From contig CP093830.1 of NCBI GenBank assembly GCA_033063855.1, positions 15,562,854 to 15,626,853 on the forward strand: a DNA stretch of 64,000 nucleotides, in the 5' to 3' direction. Source of the stretch: Smittia aterrima (taxonomy: Eukaryota > Arthropoda > Insecta > Diptera > Chironomidae). The translations under genes were made by a program, and so were the position numbers. Below, piece by piece: positions 38,501 through 51,599 of the stretch. Within the stretch, counting starts at the first letter, position 1. Each line of letters begins with the position of its first letter. The notes beneath the pieces are model-generated. The model ran no database searches. It saw nothing but the letters and a program-made list of their open reading frames with translations, and had not been told where the DNA came from.

Positions 38501-40210
38501 AAGTTTTCTCCGGTTTTTTATCATTTCAAATTATTTACGCTTCGCATGATGCAACGAAGAGCAATGCTGTTCAACAGAGACCAACGAGCGAAAACTTTTA
38601 AATATAAACAGTTTTACAAAGTTTCGGTTCACGGTGTCTTCACCATCGCATTTCGATCCTTACGATGACACAATTTCTTCGTGGTAATCTCTCAAATGCT
38701 CAAGTTGAAGTATATCTCCATTTTAATTAAGTTCGACTCCAACCGACGTTAAAATGAATGAATCAACAGTCTCGCCGTGTCTAGAACATTCGCTCCCGGT
38801 GGCCTCCTAATGAATCTAAACAAATTGACAAGTGAATTAATTATACTCCGCCTTTCATGCAAGTCTGCAGCTTCGCTCTCGAACAGATGTCAAAAGCGGA
38901 TTTTAACTTTTCCAACCCATTCACCAAGGTATTAGAACTTTGCGCTGAAATTGCGGAAACTCTCTTCCTTTCGGTAAATTGAATTTCTTCAAACTGCTTG
39001 CAAATTCAGTCGAATGGGACGAGAAAGATTAAAACTTTCAAGTATTTTGGAGAAGTTCTGTCCACTTCCCTAAGTTGATAACAGAAACTTTTACTCAAGC
39101 GACGAAATAAATCACAGAACTCGTGAGTAAAAAGTAAAATCAGATGGAAAACTCTTGTGCAACTGTACTTGTACAAAGCCCGCAATTTTCTTCTGCAAAG
39201 TTATGAACTGAAATTAAAAACGAATGCAATTGGCTTATTGTGGGATCGTCGATGGGTCGTAAATCATTCAAAACATTTCAATTTATTTGGCACTGCCATG
39301 CATAAACAAGTTGCCGTGAGAGAGATAAAAGGAATTCGAGCAATTCTCTGGTGGAAAAATTAAGTCAACTTAATCAAACAGCAGTTAACAATGCGATCAA
39401 TCAAATGCTTCAATGAGAAAACTTGATAATTCCTTCAACCCGTCCGAGGAAATGACTGTGAGCTGCGAGAAACTTAAGAGATTGTGTCTACCCGACTACT
39501 TCAGCATTCCAAAGCATCGCTTTTGGAACGCTTGTCAATCGCTCGATTAATGAATTACCGTGTACAGCAGCGAAACGAATGAACAGCGAAGACAAAGCAG
39601 AACTTAAATCGAAATTGAAAGAGATGAAATAAATAATCAGCAACGTCGAAACTGAAAGCAAGGTCATGGGATAAGGAAAATTGTTGAATTAAACGAGCAT
39701 GTAATGCCCACGATGTTGAAGTCAACTTAACGCGCATATGATTTAAATAAAAAGTGTGTGAATAGAGCGATGATGCGAGTGTAGAGCAATAACATTTTCC
39801 TTGTTCCGCTTTTTTATTATTCAAATATTCAATAATTTCATAGATCATTGTACCTGAAAACGAGATTCTCGAGTTGGAAAAACTCGAAAAACTTATTAAT
39901 TGGACATGATATGAATATTTTAAGCAGAGCAATGTGCAATGGACAGTAAAATATAATTTTAATTTTTCTCTTTTGCCCCGCTACCCGAGTTAAGTTAAAC
40001 GCGATTTTCCGCCTGTTTGTTTGTGTGTAAAAGACTGATATACATTTAGGGCAATGGCAACGAACAAAAATAAATGTAGAGTTGAAAATAGTGCAAAAAA
40101 GTTTTTAGAAACTCTATTTTTCGTAGGAAATCTGTATCGAAGAGCGTTCAAGTGTATGCAAGCTGTTTGAGTTATTCTTTTGTGTATTGTTGCTTAATTA
40201 TTTCGATTCG
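35514..40210. other. Intergenic stretch before the cuticle protein gene
   Basis: No supported gene. A short (CT)n tract lies near 37541-37560. Several open frames of 60-125 codons occur (for example 39555-39932, minus), without domains or splice context. Nothing transposon-like was recognised. Confidence 0.55.
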
Positions 40211-40246
40211 TATATAAGGTGGTGGATTGGCATGTTTGAATCACAG
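40211..40246 (+). promoter_or_regulatory. Core promoter of the cuticle protein gene (TATA box and initiator)
   Basis: TATATAAG at 40211-40218 is followed about 30 nt later by TCACAGT (40241-40247), an arthropod initiator-like sequence. The start codon is 109 nt further on. TATA-containing promoters are common in insect cuticle genes. Confidence 0.7.
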
Positions 40247-40354
40247 TCGCTAACAGTCCTAGCAATCACTAGGAGGTTTCTGCAGCAATTCTCTATCCTT
40301 CTCATTTAATTTCAATTCTTTCTTCGAATCGGAAAAGATAAAAAGTTTAGCACA

Positions 40355-42229
40355 ATGAAAGCTTTTGTAAGTATCACCAACCGAATAGCTGCAGCTAACA
40401 TAATTTAACTGCAAAGTGTTCGACTGTTGAAGAAGTGGATTAGCAAAAGTGATGATAACGATTGTGGCAAATATTTTTTTTGTGGAAAAAGCTCGAGCGA
40501 AGAATTAGAGCGAAGATAAAAGCTTCTCGCATTTTCCAAATTGAAAAGAAAATTCCATTGCGAAAGTGAAATAAATGAAAACGAACTTCAATAAAGGATT
40601 AAAGTGGATTTATGTCTTTGACAACAAAGAACGTAACAACTGTTCCGGTATAAAGAAGAGAAGAAAATTAATTATCACGACGTTGTAACGAGAAAGCAAT
40701 TTGTTCAAAGTGCTTTGCTTTTGTTAGTTTCAAAAAGAAAATCTTTCAAGGGAATGTGTGCAATTGGACAATCGAAATAATTAAAGCAAGCAAGCTACTT
40801 AGCGAAGGAGAAAGAAGATAATTTCAACACCTCGAAGAAAAGACTTGCAGTGAAGCCAATGAAAAAACTTGTTAAATGAAGCGTGAAAGAGCTCAACATT
40901 GAAATAGTTTCTCTCTCACCACACGAAAAAAAATGAAATTGTTATGCAAAAATATGACGTTGCGCAATTTATTCAATCGCAAAACTGCAACCGGAGAAAA
41001 CTTATTGGCACTCGTAAATTCAATGCTCTTTCTATCTCTCTCTCTCTTGACCAAACTCAGGTAATTGCAACATTGTTCGTCGCTTCATGCGCAGCTGTTC
41101 CTTATGGAGCCATTTCCACCCAATTCCAAGCTCAAGATGGACATGGTGGTTACAGCTATGGTTACAGGTAAGCAATCAAACACTATTGTGTTGCCCAACG
41201 CTTTTCCAACTCGCGTTCAATCCCTACAGTGATCCCTTGAGCTCAAAACAAGAAACTAAATCACATGACGGAACACTCCACGGAGGATATTCCTATGTCG
41301 ATGCTCATGGACATGTTCAATCAGTCAAATACGTCGCCGACCCACACCACGGATTCCAAATCGTCTCAGCCACTAACTTGCCAAAGGGACCAGCTCCAGT
41401 TCATGCCGTTTCTCCATACCATCACGCTGCTCCAATCGTTCACGCTGTCCACGCTCCAGTTGTTTCTCACTGGGGAATTCCAGCTTATGGTCACCATGGC
41501 GCTCCATTGCCCGTTTCAAAGACTCCAGAAGTTATCGCCGCTGAACATGCTCACTTCGCTGCTCACGCTGAAGCCAAGGCAAGACTCCACCATCACCATA
41601 AACGATCTGCCCACTACGGATTCGCACCAGCACCAGTTAACGGAGTTCCAGTCGATACCCCTGAAGTTCAACATGAAAAAGCTCAACATTTTGCTGCTGT
41701 TCAACGAGCACTCGCCGGTCAACCTGCCACCCCTTCGGTCTATCATCAACCACAACACAACCATTACCATCATGCTCCAGCTCCAGTTCACAGCTATAAC
41801 CATTGGGCTCACCAACCTGCTCCAGCACCAGTTAACGGCGTTCCAGGTTTGTAAATAATTTTAATCAACACGAACTTGTTTTGAAGAAAAAAACTTTTCA
41901 TATTAACAGTTGACACCGCTGAAGTTGCTCATGCCAAGGCCCATCACTTAGCTCTCGTTGCTGAAGCCAAATCCAAGGTTGCATACGGAGGACATCACTA
42001 CGCTCCAGCTCCAGCTCACTACCACAGTGCTCCAGCTGCTTATCACTACCCAATCATCAACCAACATGGAGTCCCAGAGGAAACCGCTGAAGTTAAAGCC
42101 GAAAAAGCAAAGCACTTTGCTTTAGTCGCTGAAGCTCAATCGAAATCTTCTTACGCTCCACACCACTCTGCCCAATACGACGATGGCTCTTACGACTCGC
42201 GATACGAGAACGAGCATTACTATCACTAA
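40355..42229 (+). CDS. Secreted cuticular protein with Rebers-Riddiford chitin-binding domain
   Basis: Four coding exons, 40355-40366, 41061-41167, 41230-41846 and 41910-42229, give 351 residues. The first exon carries only MKAF before a 694-bp intron, the classic insect cuticle-gene layout. A signal peptide (MKAFVIATLFVASCAA) is split by that intron. The chitin-binding R&R domain follows (about residues 30-90): GGYSYGYSDP, then HGGYSYVDAHGHVQSVKYVA and DPHHGFQIVSATNLP. The rest is His/Ala/Pro-rich and holds four repeats of the form TPEV/TAEV-x(4-5)-AxHFA-x-VAEA (near KTPEV, DTPEV, DTAEV and ETAEV), plus two PAPVNGVP copies. It is expected to be exported by epidermal cells and bound to chitin in the procuticle. 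The sequence ends with a Tyr-rich tail (HYYH). RR subclass is not assigned. Confidence 0.95.
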
Positions 42230-42679
42230 GAACTGACATCCAACTGCCAATAAGTTATTAGTAATAGTGTTAAATAAGCTTTACTGCCATTCATTGCCCT
42301 CTCACGCTGTCCCCCTGAACCACTCACTGCCTTACCTTTGTTTCCATCCCTCGATGATCTGTTTTAAATCCTTTCAAATCTTTAATTATTAAGATCTTCT
42401 CCTTCGTGTTACTTTCATTAATCAAATCGTGTCCAATTAATCTTCTTTCTTCTTTGCAAAGAAAAGCGTCGCTGTCACAAAAACGTAAAAGAGTTCTCGA
42501 TGACGAACCATCAATTAGCTTTTACGGATTAATGATTGGACTAAAGATTTGATGTTGAAAGTGAACCATCGAACGAACACAATGATAGAACACCGCGCAT
42601 TTAAAATGGATATCGATTTTGGACAACAAAGACCTTTAAAGCAAAGATCAATCTGTAAATAATTTACAAGATGAAAAAG

Positions 42680-42685
42680 AATAAA
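42680..42685 (+). promoter_or_regulatory. Candidate polyadenylation signal of the cuticle gene
   Basis: AATAAA about 450 nt after the stop codon, in an A-rich context. Confidence 0.4.
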
Positions 42686-45600
42686 AAAAGTTCTGTGAAA
42701 TACTCAAAAAGCAAAAATATTTTTATCTAACGCCTCTGTAAGTATTCGAATAATTTCGTGAAGTATTCGGTTAATTACCAACCTCTCAGTGCCTGTTTCC
42801 AGAATAGAAATAACTCTGCGGATTCCTACGAGTCAAGAGAGAAATTCTGAATCGCAAGATCAACTTTCATTGCTTGAAGGTTCAATTCCTTAAATTATGT
42901 TAGATTCGATGATTTTGTTAACTTTACTTAACTCAGAAACTTCCATGACTTTCAGCTGGCGGGGGATTACTTTGCAATTTGCGGAATTTATCTCATTTTT
43001 CTACTAGAAGCTTCTTAATCTTTCATTCCGCCCTGAATTTGAAGTACCGGAAGATTCCAATAGAATTCCCAGAAATAATGTCAAAAAGAAAACGACATTT
43101 TTCTATTTTTAAAGACCCTACGATTCTCATCCTCTTTTAACAAGAATCTTGTCATATGATTAAAATGTTGTTGACTAATGGCCACGTGAAAAGCTTCTGG
43201 CGATGTCTGCGGATTATATCACACAGGACAGCTCCCTTGATGATATACAAAGTTCAGTAAAGAGCAACGCGAGATGAAAATTTGATGAGATTCGGGAAAA
43301 AACGACTTTTTTGTTGGAAGTCACGTAATTGCAAATGTTTCCGATTCCCAAACGCATAATCACTTAAGGAGAACTTTTCTTAAAATAAACATTTCGAGAG
43401 GGTTTTCCATTAAACTTTTTAAATTATTTAAGAAATTCTCGGGTGGATGAAGTGAATTGAGGATTATTTCAATGCTCTTATGCTCATTGGAGAATTTTCA
43501 TTCCCTCGACTCGCATTCACTCTAACGAGACACTTAACGAGAAAAAATCATTATTTTAAATAAAGGAATCTTCCGATAAGTTGTCTCGTTTGAGAAGACG
43601 AATAAATCAGCGAAAAGAAATATTCTAATGGCATTTGCGGAACTTCCAACTTCATTACTCCACCGATAAAAATGATATCGACTCAGGAGATTTCTAGCGT
43701 TCTGTCATCGCCAATAAATATTTCCCCGAATATTGTAAAGCTTCCAAAAGCTTCAAGAGCTTAAAAGTTTGTAATTGGTGAAGCCTCCCATTGATTGATC
43801 TGCCGATACTTTCGTCTAAGCTTAGCTCCGGTTGTCAAGTGTAATATCGAACTTTTTTCATCTCAAATTGATTTAAAAAGCTGTCCCTTTTGACTTTGCA
43901 TCATTTTGTAAATCTATTTACATCAATAAATGTATTTTTTGGTGGATTTTCAAGAGCTAAAAAGAAGCTTTCAAGAAAAGCTTTGTGTGCAGGAATCGTT
44001 TTCAGACAAAAATAGATTTTGACTCAGTCGTAATAAAAATTAATTACACTCGAATCAAATTTCACTTAGGTTCAACGAAAAGTTCTTCAAGTTGATCGCG
44101 ATAGCTTTTGTCCATTTCTACAGCAAAATTGATAAATTTGATTTTGTGTTTCAGAAATCAGACAAAACATAATTACAGTCAATCTGACTGAAGGTCGTTT
44201 GCCGGTAGGTGATTTAGAGTGGAACCGAGACTACTCGGTTAGGGTGTATCATTACAAAAACATTTTATGAATTGACCCTAACCATTCGTTCTACGTGTCG
44301 CAATCGAATTTGGAGCAATTTTTATTACGAAATCGATTAAGAAAAAAGAAAATAATAGCGGACAAAAATATAAAACTTTATTAAGTTGATAGTTATTAAC
44401 ATTACGGACGCTTGATATTGTAAAGTCGTAGCTCGGTTTGGAATGTTGAAAATATATTTAAAAGATATGGCTCGATTTCATTGAAACTGCACGTCGAAAG
44501 GCGTAGAGGGAAAACCTGGGCAATAACAAGCATTAAATTGGCTGAAAGCAAGTTAATCTGATACGTTTTCAAGCTATTTCATTATCATCGGCGCTTTGAA
44601 ATTTTGCGCAAAAAAAAATAAAAAAAAATAATAATTGTTGTGACGAGTCTTATCAAGCAGCAAAGTTGTCGAGCATTAAGGAAACGATGTAACAGTCGAT
44701 TGTCGGTGATGTAATCAAAAGCTTTCCGCAATTTTATTGAGCCGATGATTATTTATTAGCCTCAGTTCCGGTCGCACGTGTGAGCACCGGTATTTACGCG
44801 ATGCGAGTTCTACTCTACGCACTTCAAGTTTACGATAACGAGAAAAGTCTTCCACCTCCGCTCATTTATTTGTTTGTTTCCTTTGTTTAAAATTCAGGAA
44901 AAAAAACTTTTTATCGCTGTGGGAGTGGAGCTTAAATTGAGTCACGCTAAAAGCATCAAAACTCTGCTGGTGAAAAGTTTTGATTTTTGAAGAGAGAGCC
45001 CCAAGTGATTTGAAAATTACTTTAGCCCGAAACGGGAATAACGAACACGTTCCGACAATTCTTCGACTCAATTTTAAAACGCACGTAAGAACTTTTCCTA
45101 TTGCGTTGAAAACTTTTACCAAACCTTTTTTTTTCATGGGGAAGAAAAGTTTTCTACCTTCGCCGGAGTTTCTCTTCTCATCGCGCAATTGTACAATTTC
45201 ATTAATTTCTTTAAAACGTGATTCTTTCTCATGCCAATTTCATCTGGTAGAGTTCACAACTTTTGAATTTTTTAGAAAATTTTTATAGCTGTCGACGCTT
45301 TTAAATATTTGTGAGGGTGTTGAAAAAGTTTTCTTAGTCAATAACCCAGGCAGTTAAAAACGCAATGAAAAAGCTCCTCGACGCGATTTGAGAGTCATTT
45401 GAACAAGTTTTAAAGTTGAATTGAAACTATTTGAACTAACACCAACACATTTTGAAGCGAGAATATTCCAAGAATTCTCTTCAGATTGAACAGGTCCAGT
45501 TGACTTGTAATTAATATCTCTCAAACTAATTGTATATCTTTCATTTTAAATGACACTATCCTCAGGCATAAAGCCGACAGTTTCACTTTCAATGCGCAAT

Positions 45601-48409
45601 TAATATTGAGATAATTTTACGCTAGCTATTTAAAATTATAAACACTAGCACACAAATTAAATTAAATCGATTGTTAAGTTATTTTAAATTAATCTCAATT
45701 GATTTCTTTGATCTTATTGAATGCGGAGCAAGGTGCGCCAATCATCTGAAACCTTCAGCGACTATTCCACCTTCTGTGAGAACTTCGTATTCAAATAAAA
45801 AATATTGCTGACGTCACGACTGTTGACTTAAAGTTTCCGTTCACTCCCACACAAAAAAAAATATTTTTCGAACATTTATTATGGTACTCGATGCTTTGTC
45901 AGCTGCAAAGAGTTATTTCAATATTTACCCAACGTAAACACTTCACTTTAGCTTCTTTGTACAGAGTTTTCCCGACAAAACGAAGCAACTCATTTGTTTT
46001 CGTGAGGTAGGTCATGGCTGCTCGTATTTTTCGTCTTCCGAAGTACTGACGCTCTGTGGTTTCCATTCGTTTGACAGCGAAGAGACAACAAACGAGAAGA
46101 AGCGAGATAAAGAATAAAACTGCAGAAAAATGAAAAAGTAATAGAACCTCTGTGAACTTGAACTTGTATTAATCGGATATGGAATGAAACTGCTTCGTAC
46201 CAGAAATTGCATAACGGAGCAAGTCGATGTAACCTTCGGATAAACGCACGAAGAAAACCAAAACTAGTTTCTTTATATACATACAGTTGTTTATTTTTTT
46301 CTTTCCTCGATGTCGAGCATGATATTTTTCAGCGATTACTAAGACAAACAAAAAAAGACAAAAAAGTAGATATCACGAAGTGCTACAGTAGTGGACATTA
46401 AAATACAGCCACTTAGAGACTTCGAAAGTTTTACTCTATAACTTTTGAACCTTTCGCTGAATTTTGTTTAAACTTTTTTTAAAATATAGAATATTTAATG
46501 GAGATTTTAGTTTATGAAAATGTTTTTACAAAAGTTAGCTAAATTAACTTCTAAATAAATTTGAAATAAATTTTACCGTTTTTCAATGATCAAAAATTAT
46601 ACAACCAGTTGCAATAACTTTAATTGAAAGGAACTTGTAAAAAAATTGAAATAAGGGATTGATAGCTTATACTCAGGACTATGTTTGTATGTTAATTCGA
46701 ATGAATCATGAAGGAAGCTTATGACGTATTGAATTTTTTTTTCTCGCATGCTCCGTCGATTTCTTATCGTTTACCTGTCGTCGTTAAATATTCAATGACT
46801 TATGAGATGATCAATATGTTTCTATTTTTGTTTGTGCTACTATCAATAGAATTCAATTGTCGAACTAATGATTGATACAGCTATTATTTATCGTCTGCGG
46901 TTTAAATGAGCCACACGGAACAATAAGGGAGGACAACGTAGCAATAGAAGGTAATGAAAAGAGGCAAGGTAATTATTAAGACAAAATCGATGCATGAAAG
47001 TTCGATTTGCTTCCGTTGAATAGAATCCGTTTTCATCGAAAACGAATTCGTTACAGTTCGAATAAAGTTTCTAGAAAACCTGGAAATGTTCTCGACAAAA
47101 GCTTTTAGAGATATTTTTTTAACAAATATTTTCAGCTTTTAATGATTAGAAACCAAAAATAGTTACTCGTCAAAAAGCTCAATTTATCTTCAAGACAGCT
47201 TCTCGCTTTGATAGCTTTGAGAAACAAAAGAATGAAACATGGATTACTTCACAGCGTAAGCAGAACTTTTACCAGAGAGAAAACGAATATTTTGCTGATT
47301 TCCCCAACGAAGAGAAGGAAAAAGTTTTCGAGAAAAATTCTACGACGATATTGGATTGCTTTTAGGCGGCAGAATATTATTCGACGAACATTCTGAATTA
47401 CGATTCCTCCAACAGCTTTCGCTTACACATGAAGAAATGCTTTCCTGATTTTTATTGCTCAAATCTTTATAGCTGAACATAAATATTCATAACATTTTTG
47501 TGAAATTCCGAACGCAGAGCGTGATGGCTGGAGGCGAAAACAAAATTTGTTTCTCCAACTCAGAAGCATTCACAATTTCTCGCTTTAGGAGTCAACAAAG
47601 GAAAATTGAATTTCAAATCTCTGCTGAGTTAATTAGCAACGCTTAATGAGGAAGCTTCAATCGTGAAATTAGTCGAGAAGATCTTGCGTTAGCGAAAGTT
47701 CTTATCAAACCAACAAAAAACGAAAACACATAACAAGTTGTAGAAATGAAATCTCGAATTGATAACAAATGATGTGATGAGTCAGACAGTTCAATGTGAA
47801 AAGCCATTCATAAATATTGTTTTCAATTGCGCAATAAGGATCGAATGAGAAAACATTTGATTTGTAAATAGTTCGCAATTAAATTCTACGAGAGTTTCAA
47901 ATTTCATTGATGCGTTCGAAGTTTGATTTGAGAATCATTGATAGACGAAATAGTGTTATCTGAGCGTCAGTTCAATGAAAGCAGACGCTGTCGGGGTATG
48001 AAATGTTATACAATTTCCAATTTGGACTCTCTCAATATAATTCAAAAGTTTTTGAGTAATCTCATCCGATCGAACCATCCCGACGTCATCGAAATTCTCT
48101 CTCAAACTCTTCAAACACTTTGTAGCTCGAAAAATAAAATTTTATGTTTGGGCTTTTTCATGAATTACAAACAGCGAGTCGCGTCAGTTATCAAACAAAC
48201 GTCCGAGTGGTGAATTCTTCTCTCTAACTTAAAGTCTAACGCCTCGTGAAATATTACAGTGAATGAATCTAATGTTGTGGAAGCTGTAATTGAGTTAAAA
48301 ACTTATAATTAATTTCGGTCATTTTTTCTGAACGCGCAGAAAACTCAAAGAACAAAACAAAGGAGAAAAAACATTTAGGCAGACTTTTGTCGACATTAAA
48401 GTGTACGAA
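42686..48409. other. Intergenic stretch between the cuticle and SLC2-type genes
   Basis: No supported gene on either strand. It contains a Tc1/mariner-like end at 46384 (listed separately). The remaining sequence is AT-rich and unique-looking, and the open frames in it lack domains. Confidence 0.55.
46384..46650 (+). mobile_element. Truncated Tc1/mariner-like element end
   Basis: A TA dinucleotide (46384-46385) is followed by CAGTAGTGGACATTAAAATA and then CAGCCACTTAGAGAC. This CAGT-GTGGACA-type start is characteristic of Tc1/mariner terminal repeats in insects, as recalled. AT-rich text with ATAACTTTTGAACC and CAATAACTTTAATTG follows. No inverted partner end or transposase was found, so the right limit is a guess. 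Confidence 0.45.
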
Positions 48410-49532
48410 ATGGTCAAAAATTTCATGTCGTTATCTCAAGACGAGATTCTCGGCTTCGGCGACGAGTTCGTGAATGTGAATGTGACAAAGCTAAAAAGAT
48501 ATTTTTATTATTTAATCGGTAATGTTTAATGTCGTCGATGACATTAAAAAGACAAGGTCAGACGGCGGTGATGGATTGATAAGAAAAGCATACGTGACTG
48601 CAATGTTTGATCACATTTGCAGGGGGAGGGTTGTATGACCTCAATTTCCCTTTGAAACATTTCGAAGATCGATTTCAAAACATTTCACCCAAAGGGATTT
48701 ACCAAAACTTGTTCAACATCGGATTTAAATAAAATTTCCAAAGTAAACAAAACCTTCAGAGAAATTGGAAAAGTCTCGTTTCCAAATCGTAATTTCCGTA
48801 AAGAAACTTTATCAAAACATTCTCAATCCTTCAGTCATTCTCTATCACCGCCGTCAGATTTGCAGTTCATTCAAAGTTCAAATCCCCTAATCGCTTCGCT
48901 CTTCTTCTCCAACACATTGCAGTTTCATTCGGTTACATCCTCAATGGATTCTTCGTTGGCTGGAGCTCAAAATTTTTCTCATTCGACGAAGAATTATCGG
49001 ATTCCAGTTATGTGAGTTTTTCGTTTTCAATCAATTGCGAATTGAATTTTGTGCCCTCTGTGACAGTGACACATGACAATGATATAATTTTTATCTTTCC
49101 ATCGAAACAGTTCAATCGATCTCAAATATCATGGATCATTTCGATGTTTCCCCTTGGCGTCGTCCTCGTATCGATTCTCCTGTACCACTTTTATTATTGG
49201 ATTGGGACGAAATTCTCGCTGCTCAGCGCGTCTCTCCTGATACTTTTATCATGGATGCTCACCGTACCTTACGGGTAAATTGAAAAATTAATGAGATTTT
49301 CAAAGTGGCCTTCGTCAACAATCAATGAATTTTAAATGAATGTTTATGTTTTTCAGAAATCAATTCGAAATTTTAATTTGCGCTCGGATAATGGCCGGAC
49401 TCGGGAGTGGAATCATTTTCATCCTGGTGCCAGTTTACATGAAAGAGCTAATGGGCGCAAAGTACAATGGAAACATAGTCGACCTGTTGATTACACAGTT
49501 CGGTTTGGGAATCTTTTCGCAATACTTCATTG
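48410..49532 (+). CDS. SLC2-type major facilitator (sugar-transporter-like), N-terminal exons (partial)
   Basis: Four exons, 48410-48518, 48923-49011, 49111-49274 and 49357-49532, join in consistent phases (1, 0, 2, 1) to encode about 180 residues. Exon 1 supplies a cytoplasmic N-terminus (MVKNFMSLSQDE...) and the start of TM1 (YFYYLI). TM1 continues as VSFGYILNGFFVGWSSKF. TM2-TM3 read SWIISMFPLGVVLVSILLYH and LLSASLLILLSWML. TM4 carries CARIMAGLGSGIIFILVPVY followed by MKEL, the R-x-x-x-G-x-G...P-x-Y-x-x-E pattern of SLC2/Tret-like sugar porters. The family is 12-TM, 450-500 residues, facilitating hexose or trehalose movement at the plasma membrane. The next exon (phase 1) was not found before the retrotransposon at 51333, so the gene either continues beyond the window or is broken. 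The A/T/R motif RG-GR after TM2 is not obvious. Confidence 0.82.
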
Positions 49533-51332
49533 GTGAGTCGAAATTCTGATAATTGTGTTGCCGTGATTATTTAGTCATAAATCTTAATACTGGTCTCAGT
49601 AACACGCGATTCAGAAAGAAACCTTATCAGTTCAGACGAAAAAGAGAGTGAGATAGAGCTGCTCGCACATGTTATAAACGAAAACATTATTGAGTGATTT
49701 ATTTCTAGACGTTTAAGTGATTGAAGTCGAGTTTCTTTCTGCATCGATTCATACGATTCAGTTTACACTTGTTTGGTCTGTTGATGATAATTCTGGTGAA
49801 TAAATTGATAGCCACAAGTCGAAGTTAATGATGAACCTTGTAGATTGATGAACTTTTGCATCAAAGTAGATCGAGGTGCAGGCTCATTCATGATTGTCCA
49901 TCTTAATCTCGCCTTGAACAAGTGTTTTTTGCCTTCTCGAGGTTAAACTTTGAGAAGCGCCCACAAACAAGCCGCAGCGGTTTTTTCAATCAAAAGATTA
50001 AAGTCCCGCATACATCATCCTATAGGGAGATGATCTCCCGGAGATGTCTTCCTCCTAAAGCCTCCGAAAAAAAATCAAATGGAAAATCAAGTGAAGATCT
50101 CAGAGAAAATATTTTCTCTTGTCATTTACACGCCATAGCAATCGGAGTTATCTAAGAAGAAATCTCATTCACATCCCAACCTTCGACATTTGATTGCTTT
50201 CAAAAAATTCTCATTGAAAAGCTCAATGGGGAAATGAAACAGCAGTGACGAGAAAAAAACAGAAATGCATTACGGCAAGAGCAAACAACGATGGCAGGTC
50301 GTAATTCATGAATCATATTCACCCGCACATCAGACAAATCGTTCACTTCATCATTTATTCAACGCTCATCCATTTCTTTCTATTCACGGAAATATAAAAA
50401 TATTTATTCATCAACGTAAGATGAGTGAGTGAGTGAAGGAGCAAGCGGGGGTGAGTCGGCAAAAGAGAAAACGGAAAATAAACCAAGCTGTCATTTCAAT
50501 CGCTCTTCATTCTCTAGTCAATAACTTCATACATCGCTTTTTCTCGTCCATACATATCTAATTTATGTTTTCTGTGCTTCTACAAATATGTCGAGAGAGT
50601 TGTGGGGGAGCATTCTTTAAGAGATTTATTGTTATGAATTGTTTACTTATGATCCAAAGGATCTTCGCTCCTTGCGAATGACAAAATCAACATTACATTC
50701 ACGCTCATCGATGGAATTAAATTTTATAAATTCAAATAGATGAGTGAGTGTGCCAGGAATTATTATGCTATTGAGCTTTTTCCTTTTCCAGCGAGCTCAG
50801 AGGAGACATCGCAAAACTTATCCGCAATCATTTTCCAGTCGTCGTACTTGGGAACAATGACAAATTTGAGATGATGTCAAGCTCAAAAACATGCAACATG
50901 TATGTAGCTTTAATCTTTGAAGCTGCAGCTTTCTTCGTCAAGTTAATTATTAGCTAAAGCGAAACGCTTAATTCATTCAATTGATGATGAAGCAATTTCT
51001 TCCCAATCATTAATGGAAAAATATTTTTCAAATATCTTCCCTCCATCACTATCTTGACGTTATTAATCTTGTTGGCATCAGTTCAACGGAATTTGTTCTA
51101 TTAATTTTTGGCGATGATGGGCGAGGGTAACTAACCTCAAACTTGCATAGACATATTGGACCACAAACATTGTCAGTTATCAGGAAATTGAGGAAGTTCC
51201 TCACACAAATATCCGTGACAACGTAATAAATCACTCAAATGACTAATTCAATGCTGAACGTCACCATCGGCTAATTAATTGAGTAAACACACTGACACGC
51301 TTCTGATTTATCTAAAATGATATCAACTAACT
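49533..51332 (+). other. Presumed intron of the SLC2-type gene, up to the retrotransposon
   Basis: Starts with a good donor (gtgagtcg). No following transporter exon is recognisable. An acceptor-like ccttttccag at about 50790 is followed by a frame that stops after roughly 27 codons with no membrane character. The retrotransposon begins at 51333 on the same strand. Confidence 0.55.
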
Positions 51333-51481
51333 TGTAGTACGGTGTAACGGTCACACCCGTACGTTCACACCCCGCGGACGATACGAGGGGTCGTGACTAG
51401 ACAAAGACAGACAACTACGGTCAGTCGTTCTCCAGCGTTGGTTGAGAGCGGTCGATGTGTCCCCGTAGTCTGTTCCCTACA
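51333..51481 (+). repeat. 5' LTR, about 149 bp
   Basis: Starts TGTAGTAC and is taken to end at ...CCTACA just before the primer-binding site. Its start contains an imperfect inverted repeat (GTACGGTGT / ACACCCGTAC). The end is inferred from the TG...CA rule and the PBS, because the 3' LTR is cut by the window. Confidence 0.75.
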
Positions 51482-51482
51482 A

Positions 51483-51500
51483 TGGCGACCGAGACAACTA
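51483..51500 (+). other. Primer-binding site
   Basis: TGGCGACCGAGACAACTA begins with the TGG complementary to a tRNA 3' CCA, immediately after the LTR. From memory TGGCGACCG is shared with 412/mdg1-like elements that use tRNA-Arg; the tRNA assignment is uncertain. Confidence 0.6.
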
Positions 51501-51599
51501 ATTTAATCAACCTCATGTAAGGGGGATGATGAATTAGAAGTCCAATTTAAACACAAGACATATCGACCGCGTTCCCAAAGCTGAAGAATATTTCGTAGG

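Noticed and set aside
50791..50871. Possible next exon of the SLC2-type gene after a ccttttccag acceptor
   Set aside because: The frame stops after about 27 codons and is not hydrophobic, unlike TM5-TM6 of the family.
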